Assembly (NCBI GenBank): GCA_018902385.1
Contig: JABSSW010000016.1
Location: 248,001-312,000, forward strand
Reading direction: 5' to 3'
DNA length: 64,000 nt
Origin: Physcia stellaris
Lineage: Eukaryota > Ascomycota > Lecanoromycetes > Caliciales > Physciaceae
A program made the translations under genes and the position numbers. How positions within the stretch are numbered: position 1 is the stretch's first letter; each line of letters opens with the position of its first letter. This document shows, one piece after another, positions 32,827 through 45,382 of the stretch. The notes under the pieces were generated by a model, which was not told the DNA's origin, searched no databases, and worked only from the letters and a program-made list of their open reading frames with translations.

Positions 32827-34221
32827 CCGACGTTCGCAGCAAGGGCGCAGAGCTCATTTATGTCCACGCCTGTGGCTCTTTGCCACGCACTGCAGAGATA
32901 TGTAACGCGATCCCTAGCAGCGTGGGCCAAAGCATACCACTATGGTTAGAGTATGCAAGATCTCAATTGAACCATTTTAGGCCTATCGGGAGCCCGCGAA
33001 GACATGAAGGATGTTGTCACAAGTTCAGCTTGAGTGGCAGCTAAGTCTGGCTGTCACTTGAGCCGTGTGATCGATGATCCGCAGATGCAGCAAAAAGCAA
33101 TCGATTGGCGAATCGGAAGCTCTGCAAATGCAGATCATAGCCGACGGTCAAGACTTTAAGAGCTAGCGCTTTGAGCACAGAGAGTCCTGACCTTCGGCTA
33201 GCCACTTGAAGCGTTTGCCAAATGCAGGGCAATTAGTGTGGGATTCAGTCGCGCCAATCAGGGAGTAGTATTAGCGCCGTTGAAAACAAACGCGGGGCAT
33301 GATAATTCATGTTAGGATGAGAAATGACATGAATGAAAAACAGAATTTCTCTCACCGTGAATTTCGAGCAGGTTCTCAAGACATAAATTTTTACCTAAAG
33401 TATGCAAACCCTCGAAGAACACTGCTCCCCTAAAAGAATTTGTTACGTCCGTAGGTTCCAGCGACTTGGCGACCTGCCAACCTCACATATCTAGGTACTT
33501 AAGCTCAAGTGCTAATATCGATTAGAGTACCCGCTCTCAGAGTTAGTAATGTAGCAGGAAGAAGAAAACCTTCAATCAGCAATGGTGAATGGAACGCATA
33601 GAAGAAGTACCGATTTATCGAGCAGGGTCAAATTTGAGCTCCGCGTTCAGGGTCCAAATTAGCCGCGGCGCCTCCCGCTCCTGGGAAAACGTTCCTCCAA
33701 AGCCGGCGATGGCACTTCGTAGAGAAGCTGTCAGCAGCGACGTATCTAAAACTAACTATATAAGAACTCCGTGATAGCTAGAGTACTCACAATGAGGCAC
33801 TTCTTCTTTTCGATTGGGTCGCTAGACTTTGTCTACAAACCGAGATTCAAAGATATTAGACTAGTCAAAGTATAATATAACATTCGAAAGGAGATGAGGT
33901 ATCTCATGATTTGGGACTATTGCTGCCATGCTCTATCTAAGATGGAGCTGATGATAAAGATAGCCGAACTAGAAAGATACTCAAAGGCAAACCCTGTCTC
34001 GTTGTGCTGAGCATATTCAATCCACAGTTTAAATTCGAGTAAATTGAGGAGAATTGATGGTATTCATACAGCTAATTAGACAGATCGCAAGGGATATCCA
34101 ATATAGGCACACTGACAGTGCAGAGATCCTTCAGTTTTGGTTGCGGCACCTCTTTTGGACACCCACAACTATCCAAACAATCCACCAATATCATAGAAAC
34201 CCGCTATGACAACCTCTTCCT
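32827..34221. other. Intergenic, no supported gene
   Basis: Holds the divergent upstream region of the permease and the 3' side of the glucanase pseudogene. Only short unmatched frames (33041-33232 minus, 33589-33774 plus). Confidence 0.45.
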
Positions 34222-35300
34222 CTACTCCTCAATCCCCCTGCGCTCTCTAACGCTCCTCCTCCCCATCTTCTGCCCCTGGCTAAAAACCTTCACAGAATTA
34301 ATCAAAAAATACGCATCCTCAAATGCAGACGGGTTCTCCGCAACAAACTGCTCGCACGTCGGCGCCTTGGCCGCGCACTCGGTCTGCGCCCAGGTCTTGC
34401 CGGCCCAGTCGCCGCACAGCGTGGTATCGAAGATCAACTGCATTTGCTTGAAATGCTGATCGATGTTGCAGTTGCCGGCGAAGCGAGCGACGGGGATGCC
34501 CCAGGTGCTGGGGTCGGGGTTGCCAGATGTGACGTCCGCCGGGATAGCGCTGCGGGTCCAGAACCAGATGGAGATGGCTTGGGAGGTTACTTCTGTGGCG
34601 ACGACGCCGCCTTGGGCCATGTTGAAGGGGACACCGAAGCTGTTTGCTGCGGGGGATTGGATGCCACAGCCTTTGTTTTTGCCTTGGGTTTCGTTGGCCA
34701 CGTTGCAGTCGGGGGTGTCTAGTTTGCCGCTGAAGCCGGTGGGCTGGATGGAGCAGCCGGCATTTGTATGCAGGGTCATGCTGTTGTTGGGTTGATTGTT
34801 CACACCTCTGCACAAAAAGTTAGCATCAGTCATTGCAAGGTATTCAAGGACTCCGGGGTATACTTACTCAATGATATCAATCTCCCCATTAATAGGCCAC
34901 TCAGCACCCGACCCGAGCAGCCAGAACGCTGGCCAGACGCCACAGCCCGTAGGCATATGCGCGATATCCGCGATGAACAGTCCCTTGTCATACGCCTTCT
35001 TCGAATGTACCTAATAGCCGGCCTCTTCTGCATCTTCTGCTGCGAATCCATACCCAAATAGATCGCATTGTTGGCCTGCGGCGCTGTCGCTACGAGCGTC
35101 TTCGAGATCGCAGTCGCGCGGTCGGCGAAGGTGACCATGCCATTTGTGGGATCGGCTTCCGAGAAGAAGGTGAACCCGTCGAAGAAATTCGCAGGAGTGT
35201 AGGAGTCTGTGGCGACGTAGGCGCCTGCTGCTTGTCCTGCAAGCGCGAGGGCGAGGCCGCTGGCCAGGATGGCCGACCAGGAGTGTTGAGAGGAGCGCAT
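34222..35300 (-). pseudogene. Secreted GH16 beta-glucanase with one frameshift
   Basis: Glycoside hydrolase family 16, mixed-linked or 1,3-beta-glucanase type, acting on cell-wall glucans. Exon A is 35300-34868 and exon B is 34807-34222, with a 60-bp GTAAGT...GTGCAG intron. A signal peptide (MRSSQHSWSAILASGLALAL) is followed by the family start YTPANFFDGFTFFSEADPTN. The catalytic motif GEIDIIEG with its two Glu and Asp is complete at the splice junction. Between YLGMDS and [12 protein letters not shown] the frame slips by one base near 35008-35013, where KRPAIR should continue to VHSKKAY. The joined length is 1,019 nt, one short of 340 codons, consistent with a single deleted base. Everything else is intact, so this is either a very young pseudogene or an assembly error. 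Confidence 0.85.
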
Positions 35301-36592
35301 GTTAGGTATTAGTAATAGGATCTTATGTAGATACTGTAGGTAACGGAGATGTGTGTGCTGTGGTATAGAGCGAGTGTGTTGATGCAAAACCTGTTGCAGT
35401 CGTGGATTATTTGTTACTTCCCGAAGTTTTTTTGGGGATAGGTACGTTGCAGAAGGTTCTAAAAAGTGGAGGTTTAGGAGTTGCTGGTGATCTTTATCTG
35501 AGTGATTGTGAAACGACAACGGAGTGACAATAGGATTATGACAATGAAAGACAACAACAATACAAAGCGTGACAGCGGCACAAAGGAGAACTCAACAAAG
35601 GTCATAAAGTCACAAATGCCTATTGTCTTGAAGCGTGAGCTGAGTCATGTGGATGTTTGGTGAAGCAGTCAATCAATCAGCAATGACTTCACCCAACACG
35701 CTGCCCCACCAGAGCGAGTGCAGCATACCAAAAGTCTACCCTGTTCAATCGCCTCGTCTTCGGCTGGTAGATTCATAATGTAATCCAAATTGAGCCGGCT
35801 CTCTTGGAAGGGCGGAGCTCTTGCTGTTGCTTAAAACCCTGACGAATGTCAAGTTCCTGTATGCCTGCTTCCTGTAGAGACTTCATTTCCTTGGGTCCTT
35901 CCTTGCTGGACACAAGTCTGGTCCTGTTAATACAGTCTATTGGAATTTTGAAGATGCCAGTGGCTTTCTTAATGAGCATTCATGTATTCCAGCCAGAGAG
36001 TGCTCTTCTGCGGCTGTTTGATGTTCCAGGCTCTCTGCCCTTGATTGTACACTGCAATGCCTCCAACTTCCCGTCAAGAGCATTATGGTTGCGCTTTAAA
36101 TTCGAGAGCGAATGAATGAGTCTCGGACGTAGGCACATGGATTGCTGGTGTCGCTGAAAAGGATGGAGCTGCGAAATATCAATGGGATGTCGTCCGAACA
36201 GCGCCGAACCGGTCGCGCTTAGTTCTAGAGTACAGCGCTAGGCTACGCTTTCCGTGCCCACAAGCGGCTTGGCTCTTTGCCTCCCTGATTCAGACCCCTT
36301 TGGATCCTCTCAGTCCTCGCTATTCACACGGTCACTGTCCGCATGAAAAGATAGAGAGAGGAGAGCAGAGAGCGCATGACTCATGAATCCAGGCTCTGCA
36401 AGCGATTGATATAGCATTAGACCCATCTAAGTAGAGGGAGGCGTTCAAAGCCAACTAAACGCCGTAGCCACCTTTGCACAAGCGACAGTAGTCCCACAGC
36501 GGAGCCCGACGAAGAACCGACTGTTTTGCCCTTTTTCCTCCTGTTCACAATGCCAGCATTTTCCCATCTTCCCTTCTATGATCGAGCACTCT
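35301..36592. other. Intergenic, no supported gene
   Basis: Upstream of the GH16 gene and downstream of the metacaspase. Nothing recognisable. Confidence 0.45.
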
Positions 36593-38230
36593 TTACATGA
36601 CGTATAAAAGATCAGTATCTACGCACTAAGTTAGTCAAGTACTCGGAGAAATCTCGACAGTAGAGTAGGTAGAAAAAGGGGGCGATGGAGGAAGGCGGCG
36701 CGATAGACATACTCAAGGGATGACTGCAGCTCAGCTGCGGCTTCTGCGTGTATTTGCTCTCAAGCTCATCACGGATGCTATTAAGAAGCTGCACATAGCT
36801 CTGCTGGGGGTTCTTCTTTAACGCGGTGATGAAAGCCCAGGACATTGCGCCTGTAGCCTGCCCTGCGATCTGTGCATCTTGCCTGTGCGACGTCAGTACT
36901 TGTCAGGAATATCTGTGCAACGAAGATGCAACGTACGAAGTCTGAGTATCCTTGCTTCCGCTCCACATGATCACATCCGCGGGACTTGTCTTCGTCTGTT
37001 TCGCCTTCTCGTACCCTTGCTCTCCCTTGGTCGCCTTCTTCAAGAAGCCCATCGCTGTGCTCGCCATGCCGCCCATGTCTCCTCTCGCGTATGCGGAAAC
37101 AATGCCCAATAAGCCTTGGCCAGCCTCCTTCGCCAGATTTGGCTCCTTGAGGACACCTTGTGTGCTGTAGATATACGGAAGATCGAGCGCAGAGCCGCTG
37201 TGGCAGGAGTCGAAGATGGCGGTCAGGCGCACGCCGGGTTGTAGAGAATTCACCATGATGCGGTGCATTTCATCATCGACGATGTGGCCTACAACACGGA
37301 AATCGACGGGATAGATGACTTCGTCATAGCCGTCCTCCTCGTCCCCATCCAGGTCAGGTGTTTGTCCGCCATGCCCGGAATAGTGAAAGAACAAGCTGTC
37401 ATTAGGCTTCGCATCTTTTACTAGCCAATGCATTGCGCGGAGAATATTTTGCTTTGTGGGTTGGCTCATAGGATTCTGCTGGTCGTCGGTCAGGATCACC
37501 ATGTCCTCCCTAGCATAACCAAAATTCCCATTGAGGTAGGTCGACATGTTCTTGACGTCGTTGATGCATCCTCGTAGCTGGCCTTTCTGATTGAAGTAAT
37601 TGATACCGATCAGGAGGGCCTTGCGACGGCCTGTACAGGCTGAGTATTGGAAGCCGTAGGAGGAAGGTGCGCCGTGGCCGAAGGATTGCATCTGTTGTGG
37701 GGGTGGAGGAGGGGCACTGTGATTTCCTTGCACGTAGGCATTGGTGTTTACGGTCGGAAGGCCTAGCCAAACTGTCAGAGTGATTCGCTTTTGCAATCAA
37801 GGCCGAGACTTGCCTGGTCGCCCGCCATAAGCCGGCCCTCCAGGTGGCGGAGGCCCAAATCCTTGACCTTGGGTAGGCGGCTGCCATCCTCCACCGCTGT
37901 ATGGTCTCGCTGGAGGTGCAGGTTGTTGATAGCCATAGCCTTGTTGTGGAGGTGGTGACTGGGGAGGATAGCCTCCATATCCGCCTTGAGGGCTGCAGCG
38001 CAATCAGTAACGCAGTAGACGACAAGAGAAGGATACAAGATTTACGCGTATTGGTTCTGTTGCACCGGATATCCTTGTGGCCCAGGGCCGTAACTGGGCG
38101 GCGGCCCGTAGCCTTGAGGAGGAGGAGGCCCGTAGCCTTGTGGTGGTGGTGCGCCATAATTGGGCTGCTGTGGAGGGTAACCACCGTGTTGCTGGCCGCC
38201 CTGATACTGCTGGCCCGGGAAGAAAGACAT
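36593..38230 (-). CDS. Type I metacaspase (5 exons)
   Basis: Predicted 461-aa Ca2+-dependent cysteine protease that cleaves after Arg/Lys, related to yeast Mca1 and involved in protein quality control, ageing and stress death. Exons: 38230-38046, 37992-37814, 37762-36937, 36882-36713, 36618-36593; the sum is a multiple of three. Residues 1-~145 form the Pro/Gln/Gly/Tyr-rich prodomain with repeats such as [14 protein letters not shown]. The p20 domain starts near [14 protein letters not shown]. The catalytic dyad is His252 in YSGHGGQ and Cys308 in DSCHSGS. The C-terminus SCSHPLNTDLLYVM is the family ending and confirms the small last exon. The second intron begins GCAAGT, a rare GC-AG donor. 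Length is normal. Confidence 0.95.
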
Positions 38231-39313
38231 GGCTCAACAAGTCAAGACCGACCTTTGCAGGCCTTGGACTCAAGAGGTGACTCCTTGTATTTTGCAGATC
38301 GCGATGCTGCACAGGGATTTGGCGGGGTAAGAGGTTGATTTGCTCAGAAGCGAGTAGGCAACAGCGAGACAAAGGTCGATGAATGAAACTGGTGATGGCG
38401 AGACCGAATAGTTCTTAGGAAGATAGATCTTGGAGAAGTTTGGATAGCAGAGGTATGCTGTGACTTTGTCTTTGTCGCGATGGACTCGGTGACGATTTTC
38501 ACGAACAAAGTCTCGGGGATTTGTAAGGAGAGGACCCTTTCGGACAGAACCCCCTAAGGGTTCAAAGGGTTCAATCGTTACGGACATAGCGACCGTCGCA
38601 ATTTGCTTCTTCACGGTCAATATAAAAATAATATCAGCTTGGGTGTTGCTCGTTGCTCGCTTTGGTCTATGTGCATTGGGGAAGGTGTAGAAGATGCATC
38701 TCTCAATGCATCTGTCTGTTCCTGTATTGGTTCTCAGCACGCGTCCACTTTCCACCATCGGCAAGCCTCAATTGAGCTCAGCCGCACGTGGCGCAAAAGA
38801 GCCAAACTTCTATTCGACCTTTGTTCGTTTCTCCTGTTCATGCGTCAGCTATCGTCTACACTGCGTCTCTAGCTATTGGTCTGCATGATTGCTGCATGTC
38901 ACTCCTAATTCTGGAAACGTGCACAATGCAATTAAAGCTGACTGTTGAAGCTGCATAATGACGATAGCCGAATCATACCTCGCTGACAAATAAGGAAACC
39001 ACTTGCGACGAGAGTCACATCATGATGGCCCATCAATGGATTTAGTAGCCTAAGGTACATTGATGAAATACGTTACACTCCTCTTCATAAAGCTTCGTGC
39101 ATATACGATGCTAGCCTTGTGAGGTAACCCGTTTACCCGACCGAGGAACCCAGAGGTTTCTATCAGCTCGGTGGACCACACCTCAATCATCTAGACCTAC
39201 CATACCAACTTGGATAGTAGCAGTATGACCCATCCAATCGACTAAGGGTTTGGTAGAGAATCAAAATTAGAAGTACCTACCTGAATGAGCACTGGACTTC
39301 AAGCCTAGAGATC
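38231..39313. other. Intergenic between divergent genes
   Basis: Shared upstream region of the metacaspase (minus) and the dioxygenase (plus). No gene recognised. Confidence 0.45.
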
Positions 39314-40562
39314 ATGCATCAAACAAACGGTAACACAGCTGCCAAAGAGTCCAGCATCCCGATCGTAGACTTTGGCAATTGGACGCATGGCAACCACCAC
39401 CAAAGAAAGGCGATCGCAGATAAGTTTGTCAATGCCTGCCAAACCGTAGGCTTCGTCTACATTATCAACCACGGCGTACCAACAAGCAAAATCGACGAAG
39501 CATTCGCCATGTCCGAGAAACTCTTCCACCTCTCTCGGGACCAGAAAATGCTAGCACCCCATCCACCCGGTGGTGCAATCCACAGAGGCTACTCCTGGCC
39601 GGGCTTCGAAAAAATCACCCAAACCTTCGGCGACGAAGAGAACCGTGACGAACTGAAGAAGGAGCTGCGCTCCATCTCCGACGTCAAGGTAGACTAACCC
39701 CATAGCAATCCAAACACTGAAGATTGAAACGAAGCAGGAAAGCTACGAAATAGGCAGCGAGAACAATCCCGACCAAGCGAACATCTGGCTCCCCGAAGAA
39801 GTCCTCCCAGGCTTCAAAAGCTTCACGACAGATTTCTACTGGCGAATGCACGACGTCGCCAAGATGCTGCTTCGAGCCCTAGCACTCGGCATCGGGATCG
39901 AAGACGAAGAGTTCTTCCTCCGCTGCCACTCGGGCAACAACAACCAGCTGCGCCTCCTACACTACCCTCCCGTCCCAGCAGCAGAGCTCGAGAGCCAATC
40001 GGCATCGAGAATGCCCGCCCATAGCGACTGGGGGACTCTGACGATGTTGTTCCAGGATGATTGTGGAGGTTTGGAGGTACGTACACTCAGCTTACGGTAT
40101 CTTTTCCCCCTCTGATTGCATAGCACGCAGGTCGAGAATCCTCATCAAGAAGGAGATTTCCTACCCGCTCACCCCCTCAAAGACGCAATCGTAATGAACG
40201 TCGGCGACCTTCTCCAGCGCTGGTCCAACGGTAAGAACTCCCTCCCCTTCCCCTTTCCCATTCCCTTTCCCATCCCCTTACTTGAACGACACCGTACGCT
40301 CATCACACCAGATACCCTCAAATCAACCCTCCACCGCGTGACCCTGCCCCCAAAACAAGATCGCTTCACAGGCGACGACCGACTCACACGCGCGCGCTAC
40401 TCGATACCCTACTTCGTCGCTCCAGAGGGTCCCACGGTCGTGGAGTGTCTTGCGGCGTGCACCGATGAGCGACGTCCGCCGAGGTATAAGCCGATTAAAT
40501 GGGTGGAGTATATGCTGATGCGAGCGGGTATGAATTATGAGGATGGGCCTGTGGAGGGGTAG
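39314..40562 (+). CDS. 2-oxoglutarate/Fe(II)-dependent dioxygenase (4 exons)
   Basis: Predicted 354-aa non-haem iron oxygenase of the isopenicillin-N-synthase-like family, which couples decarboxylation of 2-oxoglutarate to oxidation of a small molecule. Exons: 39314-39688, 39738-40076, 40131-40230, 40312-40562; sum a multiple of three. The N-terminal DIOX_N region includes IPIVDFGNW and VGFVYIINHGVP. The iron ligands are His220 and Asp222 in HSDWGTLTMLF and His279 in STLHRV. The 2-oxoglutarate-binding R-x-S is Arg300/Ser302 in ARYSIPYF. The 81-bp third intron is very pyrimidine-rich. No biosynthetic cluster genes lie next to it, so the substrate is open. Confidence 0.92.
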
Positions 40563-41812
40563 GTTGGTGCGCTGGATGGAGGTCTATGCTCATGGAGGGA
40601 AGGGAAAAGGTATGTATGGCTGCCCCAGGGACAACTAGTTTTTGGGATTTAGAATGGTATGGCGAAAAAGACACCTGCTCCCCCTCTCGCCCGCTATCTA
40701 CTATTTCTCGTGATTCAATTAGCTACCCCCACGTCATATATCCAGGATCTATCTCCATCAGCAGAAGTTTCCTCATCCCGTCCGTACCGCAAATCCCCTT
40801 TCAATTCCTTTCTTTCCCCTAAGCAAGATTGCACATCCAAAGAAATACCTGTTGAATCAAATCATAGCAGGATCATCAACAATCTATAAAGCGTCATCGC
40901 ATACCATCCCTGCCTGTCAATGATACATTGAAAAGTAAAGGCGAGGCAAGACCGTGAGATTTCATGACTAATGTAGCTACCACCATTCAAAGACATAAGC
41001 ATTACAATAGAAAAGATACCTTAAAAACCTTAACACCCATCCTATAACAAACGCCCAAAAAGCCCCTCCAATAACACGAAATAACTCAACCACCCAACCA
41101 TGCCCCAAACACCGTCATCTCCCCATGGACTTTCCTGACAGCAAGTACAAATCTCCAAAACAGCTAGTGTTTATTCGAGGCAAAAAAAGAAGCGGGAAAT
41201 CAGTAGGTGAAGGGAAAAAACACAGGAAAAATATGAAAAGGAAAGTGACGAAAAGGATACACAGTGACGAAAAAGAGACCGAAAGAGATGTAACCAAACT
41301 GAGAAACAATGGTGAATATAAACAGCGGCGACAAATCGGAATAAGCCAGTGGGCGCTGAAGACGGTAACCATGGCGGAGCGAGAATAAAGATGGGAGAGA
41401 ACTCAAAACCGCTGAGACCAGTGATGGTATTGACAACTGTCCTATGGTTCTACGGTTGTGTATCAAGGTTCGGAGAATCTGGGCTCGATTTAGCAACGTA
41501 CAGGGTACAGAGTCGGAGGGAGGGGGCGGATGGGTAGGAGTTTTTACATTATCAAAGGGGTAGATATCCACTTTTATTTTCCTAGAAGGTGCTTTCGCAC
41601 TATGGGTGAGTTAATAGGCTTCGATAAGCGTAATTAGAACAGAAGCGTGCTTCATATGTGTGCTGTAGACACCTAGGCTGCTAGGCTATCCGCTACTTAG
41701 AGGAATCGGGTCAAGCGAAGAAGATATTTAGCGCACACAAGTATATATCAAAATCGGACATCACAGATCTATATCGTGTACTCTAGTCGTACACCAAGCA
41801 GGAAACCAAAAC
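40563..41812. other. Intergenic, no supported gene
   Basis: Between the dioxygenase stop and the convergent RNase T2 stop. A purine-rich plus-strand stretch at 41160-41400 gives low-complexity frames only. Confidence 0.45.
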
Positions 41813-43076
41813 CTACGAGCTCTTCCACGCAATAGTCAAACTAGCCGCCGCCTGGGTGGTAAACACAGTCGCCTGCGTGCTACCGCTCGGAACCGCGGTC
41901 GCGTAGAAATTCGGGCTGGCATTATATGCCAGATTGCCGCCTACATTTGTGAAAACCGTCCCCGTGCTGACATTAGTGCCGCAGGTGAGCGCCCCGGACA
42001 CGACGCCACACTTCCCTTTGCTGGAGGTGAGAGTGAAGCCGGAGCCCGAGGCCGCGGCGGTGAAAGTCGCGCAGGTGCCCGTCGTGTACCATGTGCCTGC
42101 GCTAATGATACATCCATCCGCTTTCCCGCCTGTAGTCACCTGCAACGTGCCTTTTCCCGAGAACGGGGTACCAGGGCTGGTGGTTGGGGTTGGGCCCGCT
42201 GTTGTAGTTGTCGTCGTGGGTGGATTGGTGGTGCCTTTGGGGAGATACTTGATACCTGTTGCTGGGCAAGAGGATTTGCTCCCATCGGGGTTTGTGGGGA
42301 TGAAGTCGCCGGTTTGGACCGAGCCTTTTACGTCGTAGAAGTACCAGATTTCGTCTAATTGGTTGGTGTTCGCGCACTGGATCGCGACATCGACACCACG
42401 AGGAGCTTTGAGGGCGGCGAGGATGGCGGCGGAGGTGTAGGTTGTGGTTGATGAGGGAGTGATGCCGGCGGCAGAGAGGAACTAGTCAATTTTGTTAGTG
42501 AGCGTCAAGGAGCGGGGTGGTTGGGGGGCATACGGCATAGCTATCTAGCGTCTTGAATAAATCGACAGTCTTCTGGAAGAAAGCCACGACTTCCTGCTGT
42601 GGAGTGTACGAAGTGTAGCATTTCGGCTCGAGTGTACTGATGCAGGTGCCATGCTTGCCCCACTCGTGCTCCCAGAAGCTCTCGTCATTCCCATTGACGT
42701 CCTTCCAGTAGGTGTTCATGTAGTCAAGCAAGGCTGTCTGTCCCGCTGCTTGTAAGATCTGGGTGATGTTGGTGTATGCGCGCGCAGCGTCGCAGTTGGC
42801 GTCGTAGGTTCCATCGCAGTGATCGGGCCAGAGCCCATGGATAGTCCAATGATCAGCAGGTCCAGTTGCAGGTACGGCATCCCAGAACTGGGTCTGTAGG
42901 AGCTGACCACCTGGCGCATTGAAGCAACACGTGTCTTGCACTGCGGTGGTGTTCTGACAAGAAATTTGAGGGTTGACGCAGGAGGGTGGACTGCCGCCAA
43001 GGACTCGCTGGGAAGGAGACAGGAGAGCGAGGGAGAAGGCGGGCAAAGTTCGTAGAGAGGCGTAGAGGGAAGGCAT
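41813..43076 (-). CDS. Secreted ribonuclease T2 with C-terminal extension (2 exons)
   Basis: Predicted 403-aa secreted or vacuolar endoribonuclease that cleaves RNA through a 2',3'-cyclic phosphate. Exon 1 is 43076-42534 and exon 2 is 42481-41813 (52-bp intron, GTATGC...CTAG). A signal peptide (MPSLYASLRTLPAFSLALLS) is followed by the paired-Cys start SCVNPQISCQNTT. Active-site segment CAS I is HWTIHGLWP (His80); CAS II is FWEHEWGKHGTC (Glu137, His142). After the catalytic domain come a Thr/Pro linker (PPTTTTTTAGPTPTTSPGTP) and a ~115-residue C-terminal domain, as in fungal Rny1-type enzymes. An in-frame ATG at 43151 would add 25 residues and hide the signal peptide, so 43076 is preferred. 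Confidence 0.93.
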
Positions 43077-44722
43077 ATTGGTTGCGGTAGAGATCGAGGT
43101 GGATAGAGAGCGCAAAGCAGGAGGCAAGGCGAGTTTATGTAAGTAGTCCATCTCGGAGTTGGAGGCTCAAATGATCGAAGGGGTACAGTAGGTTAGGAGA
43201 ATACTGCAGGTGGAGCATCTTGCTTTTTCCACTGGATGGTAGCCAGGCAGCACCTTGATTGGAGAGCGCATGACTGGAGCCGAGCGATGAAGCAGGAACA
43301 AAGAGCTGATAGCGAATGGCTTGTGCATGCGCCTGGAGGAATGCTCGTCATCCGGTAATGATCATCGGACCGATCAGGGAGCTGAACATGATGGAGCGGG
43401 ATGACGATAGGAATGCCAATGTAAGTGCCACGGCCATACAGGAATAAGACGACGACCTTCCTGATACAAACATCGTGCTTGAGGCTGACGATTTGACTGG
43501 ACTGTGACTTTGTCGGAGGTTGGCGATGGTGGCTTGCCAAGCTTCTATTTATCCTCGGTCCGCGAGAAGCCTCGGCAGCGCCCCGCATTTAGTTAGATCA
43601 TGCCAAGCCTCGCCAGAATAATAAGGTACATACGTATGCTCTCTCGCTCTCTACTTGTCAACTACCGTTGAGGGTGGTGTTATAGGAATGGGTGTACTTC
43701 TCCGGAGGAGTCCCCTATTGCGCATATCGCATAGGGCCCTAAAGGTCCAAGTAGGCACGTGATTTCTAACCGCTGACAAAGTGTTCAGGGATTTGTTAGA
43801 AAGCTTGAATCGAAAGCGTCGCGTATCACCTGCTCTAATTGGAATATCAATCGTTTAGGATTTGTCGCCTTGTGAGGCCAAATCCAGCAGAGCTCCCCGC
43901 AGTTGGGTTCTTTGCCAAAACAGTATGATACAACCCCACATGAAGTTACTAAGCTAGATGCCCAAGGCTGAAAGGTCGAACTCTAGAAAAAGTGCGGCTG
44001 CTCCTAGCATGAGGACACTTCCAGGTACGGATAAGATACCTTGTGACTCTTGCCTTTGGACAGAATTGAGCGCCGCGAAACGGTCAGTAACAGCGAAGTC
44101 ACGATGACCCGCTCTGGAATTAGCAACGAGTTTGTCTGGTATGGCGAGATATTCGCAATTGACCTCTGTCCCCAGTCAGGTATTTGGGTGTCCACTGTCC
44201 GAATCGTCCCGGTGCTCAGTCGGTCTGGGGCGAGCGGTGCAACGTAAGACCTACATCTCGAAAATCATTTTGCGTTGTTACATGGAAGAAACCCCTGAAT
44301 TCTAGACCCGGAAGCAGATTCTACTTCGACAGAGGATTTAGAGTAATAGTACAGCGATCTTTCACTGTTTCACAGCGGGTGGCTAGCGTCTGTTAGTGCG
44401 TTCTAAGGCCCATACAAATATACCTTGCTGGAATAGGATTGAATCTCTACTGAGCTCCGATCCTTTGTTGCTTTATGGCGGCCAATTCTCCGATCATATC
44501 TGAAGGCCTCTCCAACAGCTGTAGAGTTGAATCACCCTTGAGGACGACTGTGAACTAGCATGGGGCCACGTCTTTGCCTTGCGCTCCGAGGCGCATCCCG
44601 CCTAATCGCGCAGAAGCGACGTCGTAGAATTTCCAATAATAATTCAGCGGCTCGTGCTACATAACCAGTCAAATAATCACCACTGAAAAGGGTTTGCGAA
44701 AGAAAAATCCACCTACCAGATC
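43077..44722. other. Intergenic between divergent genes
   Basis: Upstream region of RNase T2 (minus) and of the small secreted protein (plus). Only short unmatched frames. Confidence 0.45.
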
Positions 44723-45382
44723 ATGCTGCACCGCAGAGACCGGAAGATGCTTCTTCCCATCCTATTTCTCTGTCTCATACGCTGCACAATCGCCTCCCCA
44801 ACCCGCCACATGCTGCAACCCATCCTTGACAGCACAACGTGCAGCTCGCAGCGCCATCCATTCGGCAAACCCTCCCTCATCAATCCGCCCTCTATTCCGC
44901 CAGGGGCGAGTAAAATCAACGCGACCTGGCCCCCCGCGGTCTTCTGCCAATCCCCGCCCGCCCCCGTCCCCGCCTCCACCTTCGCCGACTGCGCGCTCTT
45001 GACCAAGCTCCTACCCACCTTGCACGTAGTCGAAGACTTCACGCCCGACAACCCGGACCCGAACTTCCGGCTGCCGTTCATCCGCCGGCACAACCGCTGC
45101 CTCGTGGTCGTGGAATTCAGGCACGACGCCCCGGTCCTGGCTCTACCCGAAAGTTGGACGTCGATCAATTGTGCCCTCCAGGAGGTGCTGAGGAAGTGCG
45201 TGCTGGCGAAGCATGCGTTGGGGTTCGCGAGGTTTGATGGGTTGATGGAGGTGGGGTTTTGGAAGGTTGATGGAGAGGGAGGCGGAGGAGGGGGTGGAAG
45301 ACTGGGCGAGAGGGGTGACGGTATTGATGATGATTCTTGGGAAGCTGAATCTGAGGTTTCGGAGTTATTGTCTGTCCATTGA
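44723..45382 (+). CDS. Small secreted protein, unknown family
   Basis: Single exon, 219 aa. A second ATG at 44747 gives the cleaner signal peptide (MLLPILFLCLIRCTIASPTR). The mature part has several Cys (TTCSS; VFCQSPP; ADCALL; HNRCLVVVEF; INCALQ; RKCVLA) and a hydrophobic beta-like core, then a Gly run (GGGGGGG) and an acidic tail. I recognise no domain. Composition fits extracellular ascomycete proteins of unknown function. The coding strand shows strong C/G third-position bias over the first 500 bases, supporting a real gene. Confidence 0.65.
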   Translation: MLHRRDRKMLLPILFLCLIRCTIASPTRHMLQPILDSTTCSSQRHPFGKPSLINPPSIPPGASKINATWPPAVFCQSPPAPVPASTFADCALLTKLLPTLHVVEDFTPDNPDPNFRLPFIRRHNRCLVVVEFRHDAPVLALPESWTSINCALQEVLRKCVLAKHALGFARFDGLMEVGFWKVDGEGGGGGGGRLGERGDGIDDDSWEAESEVSELLSVH

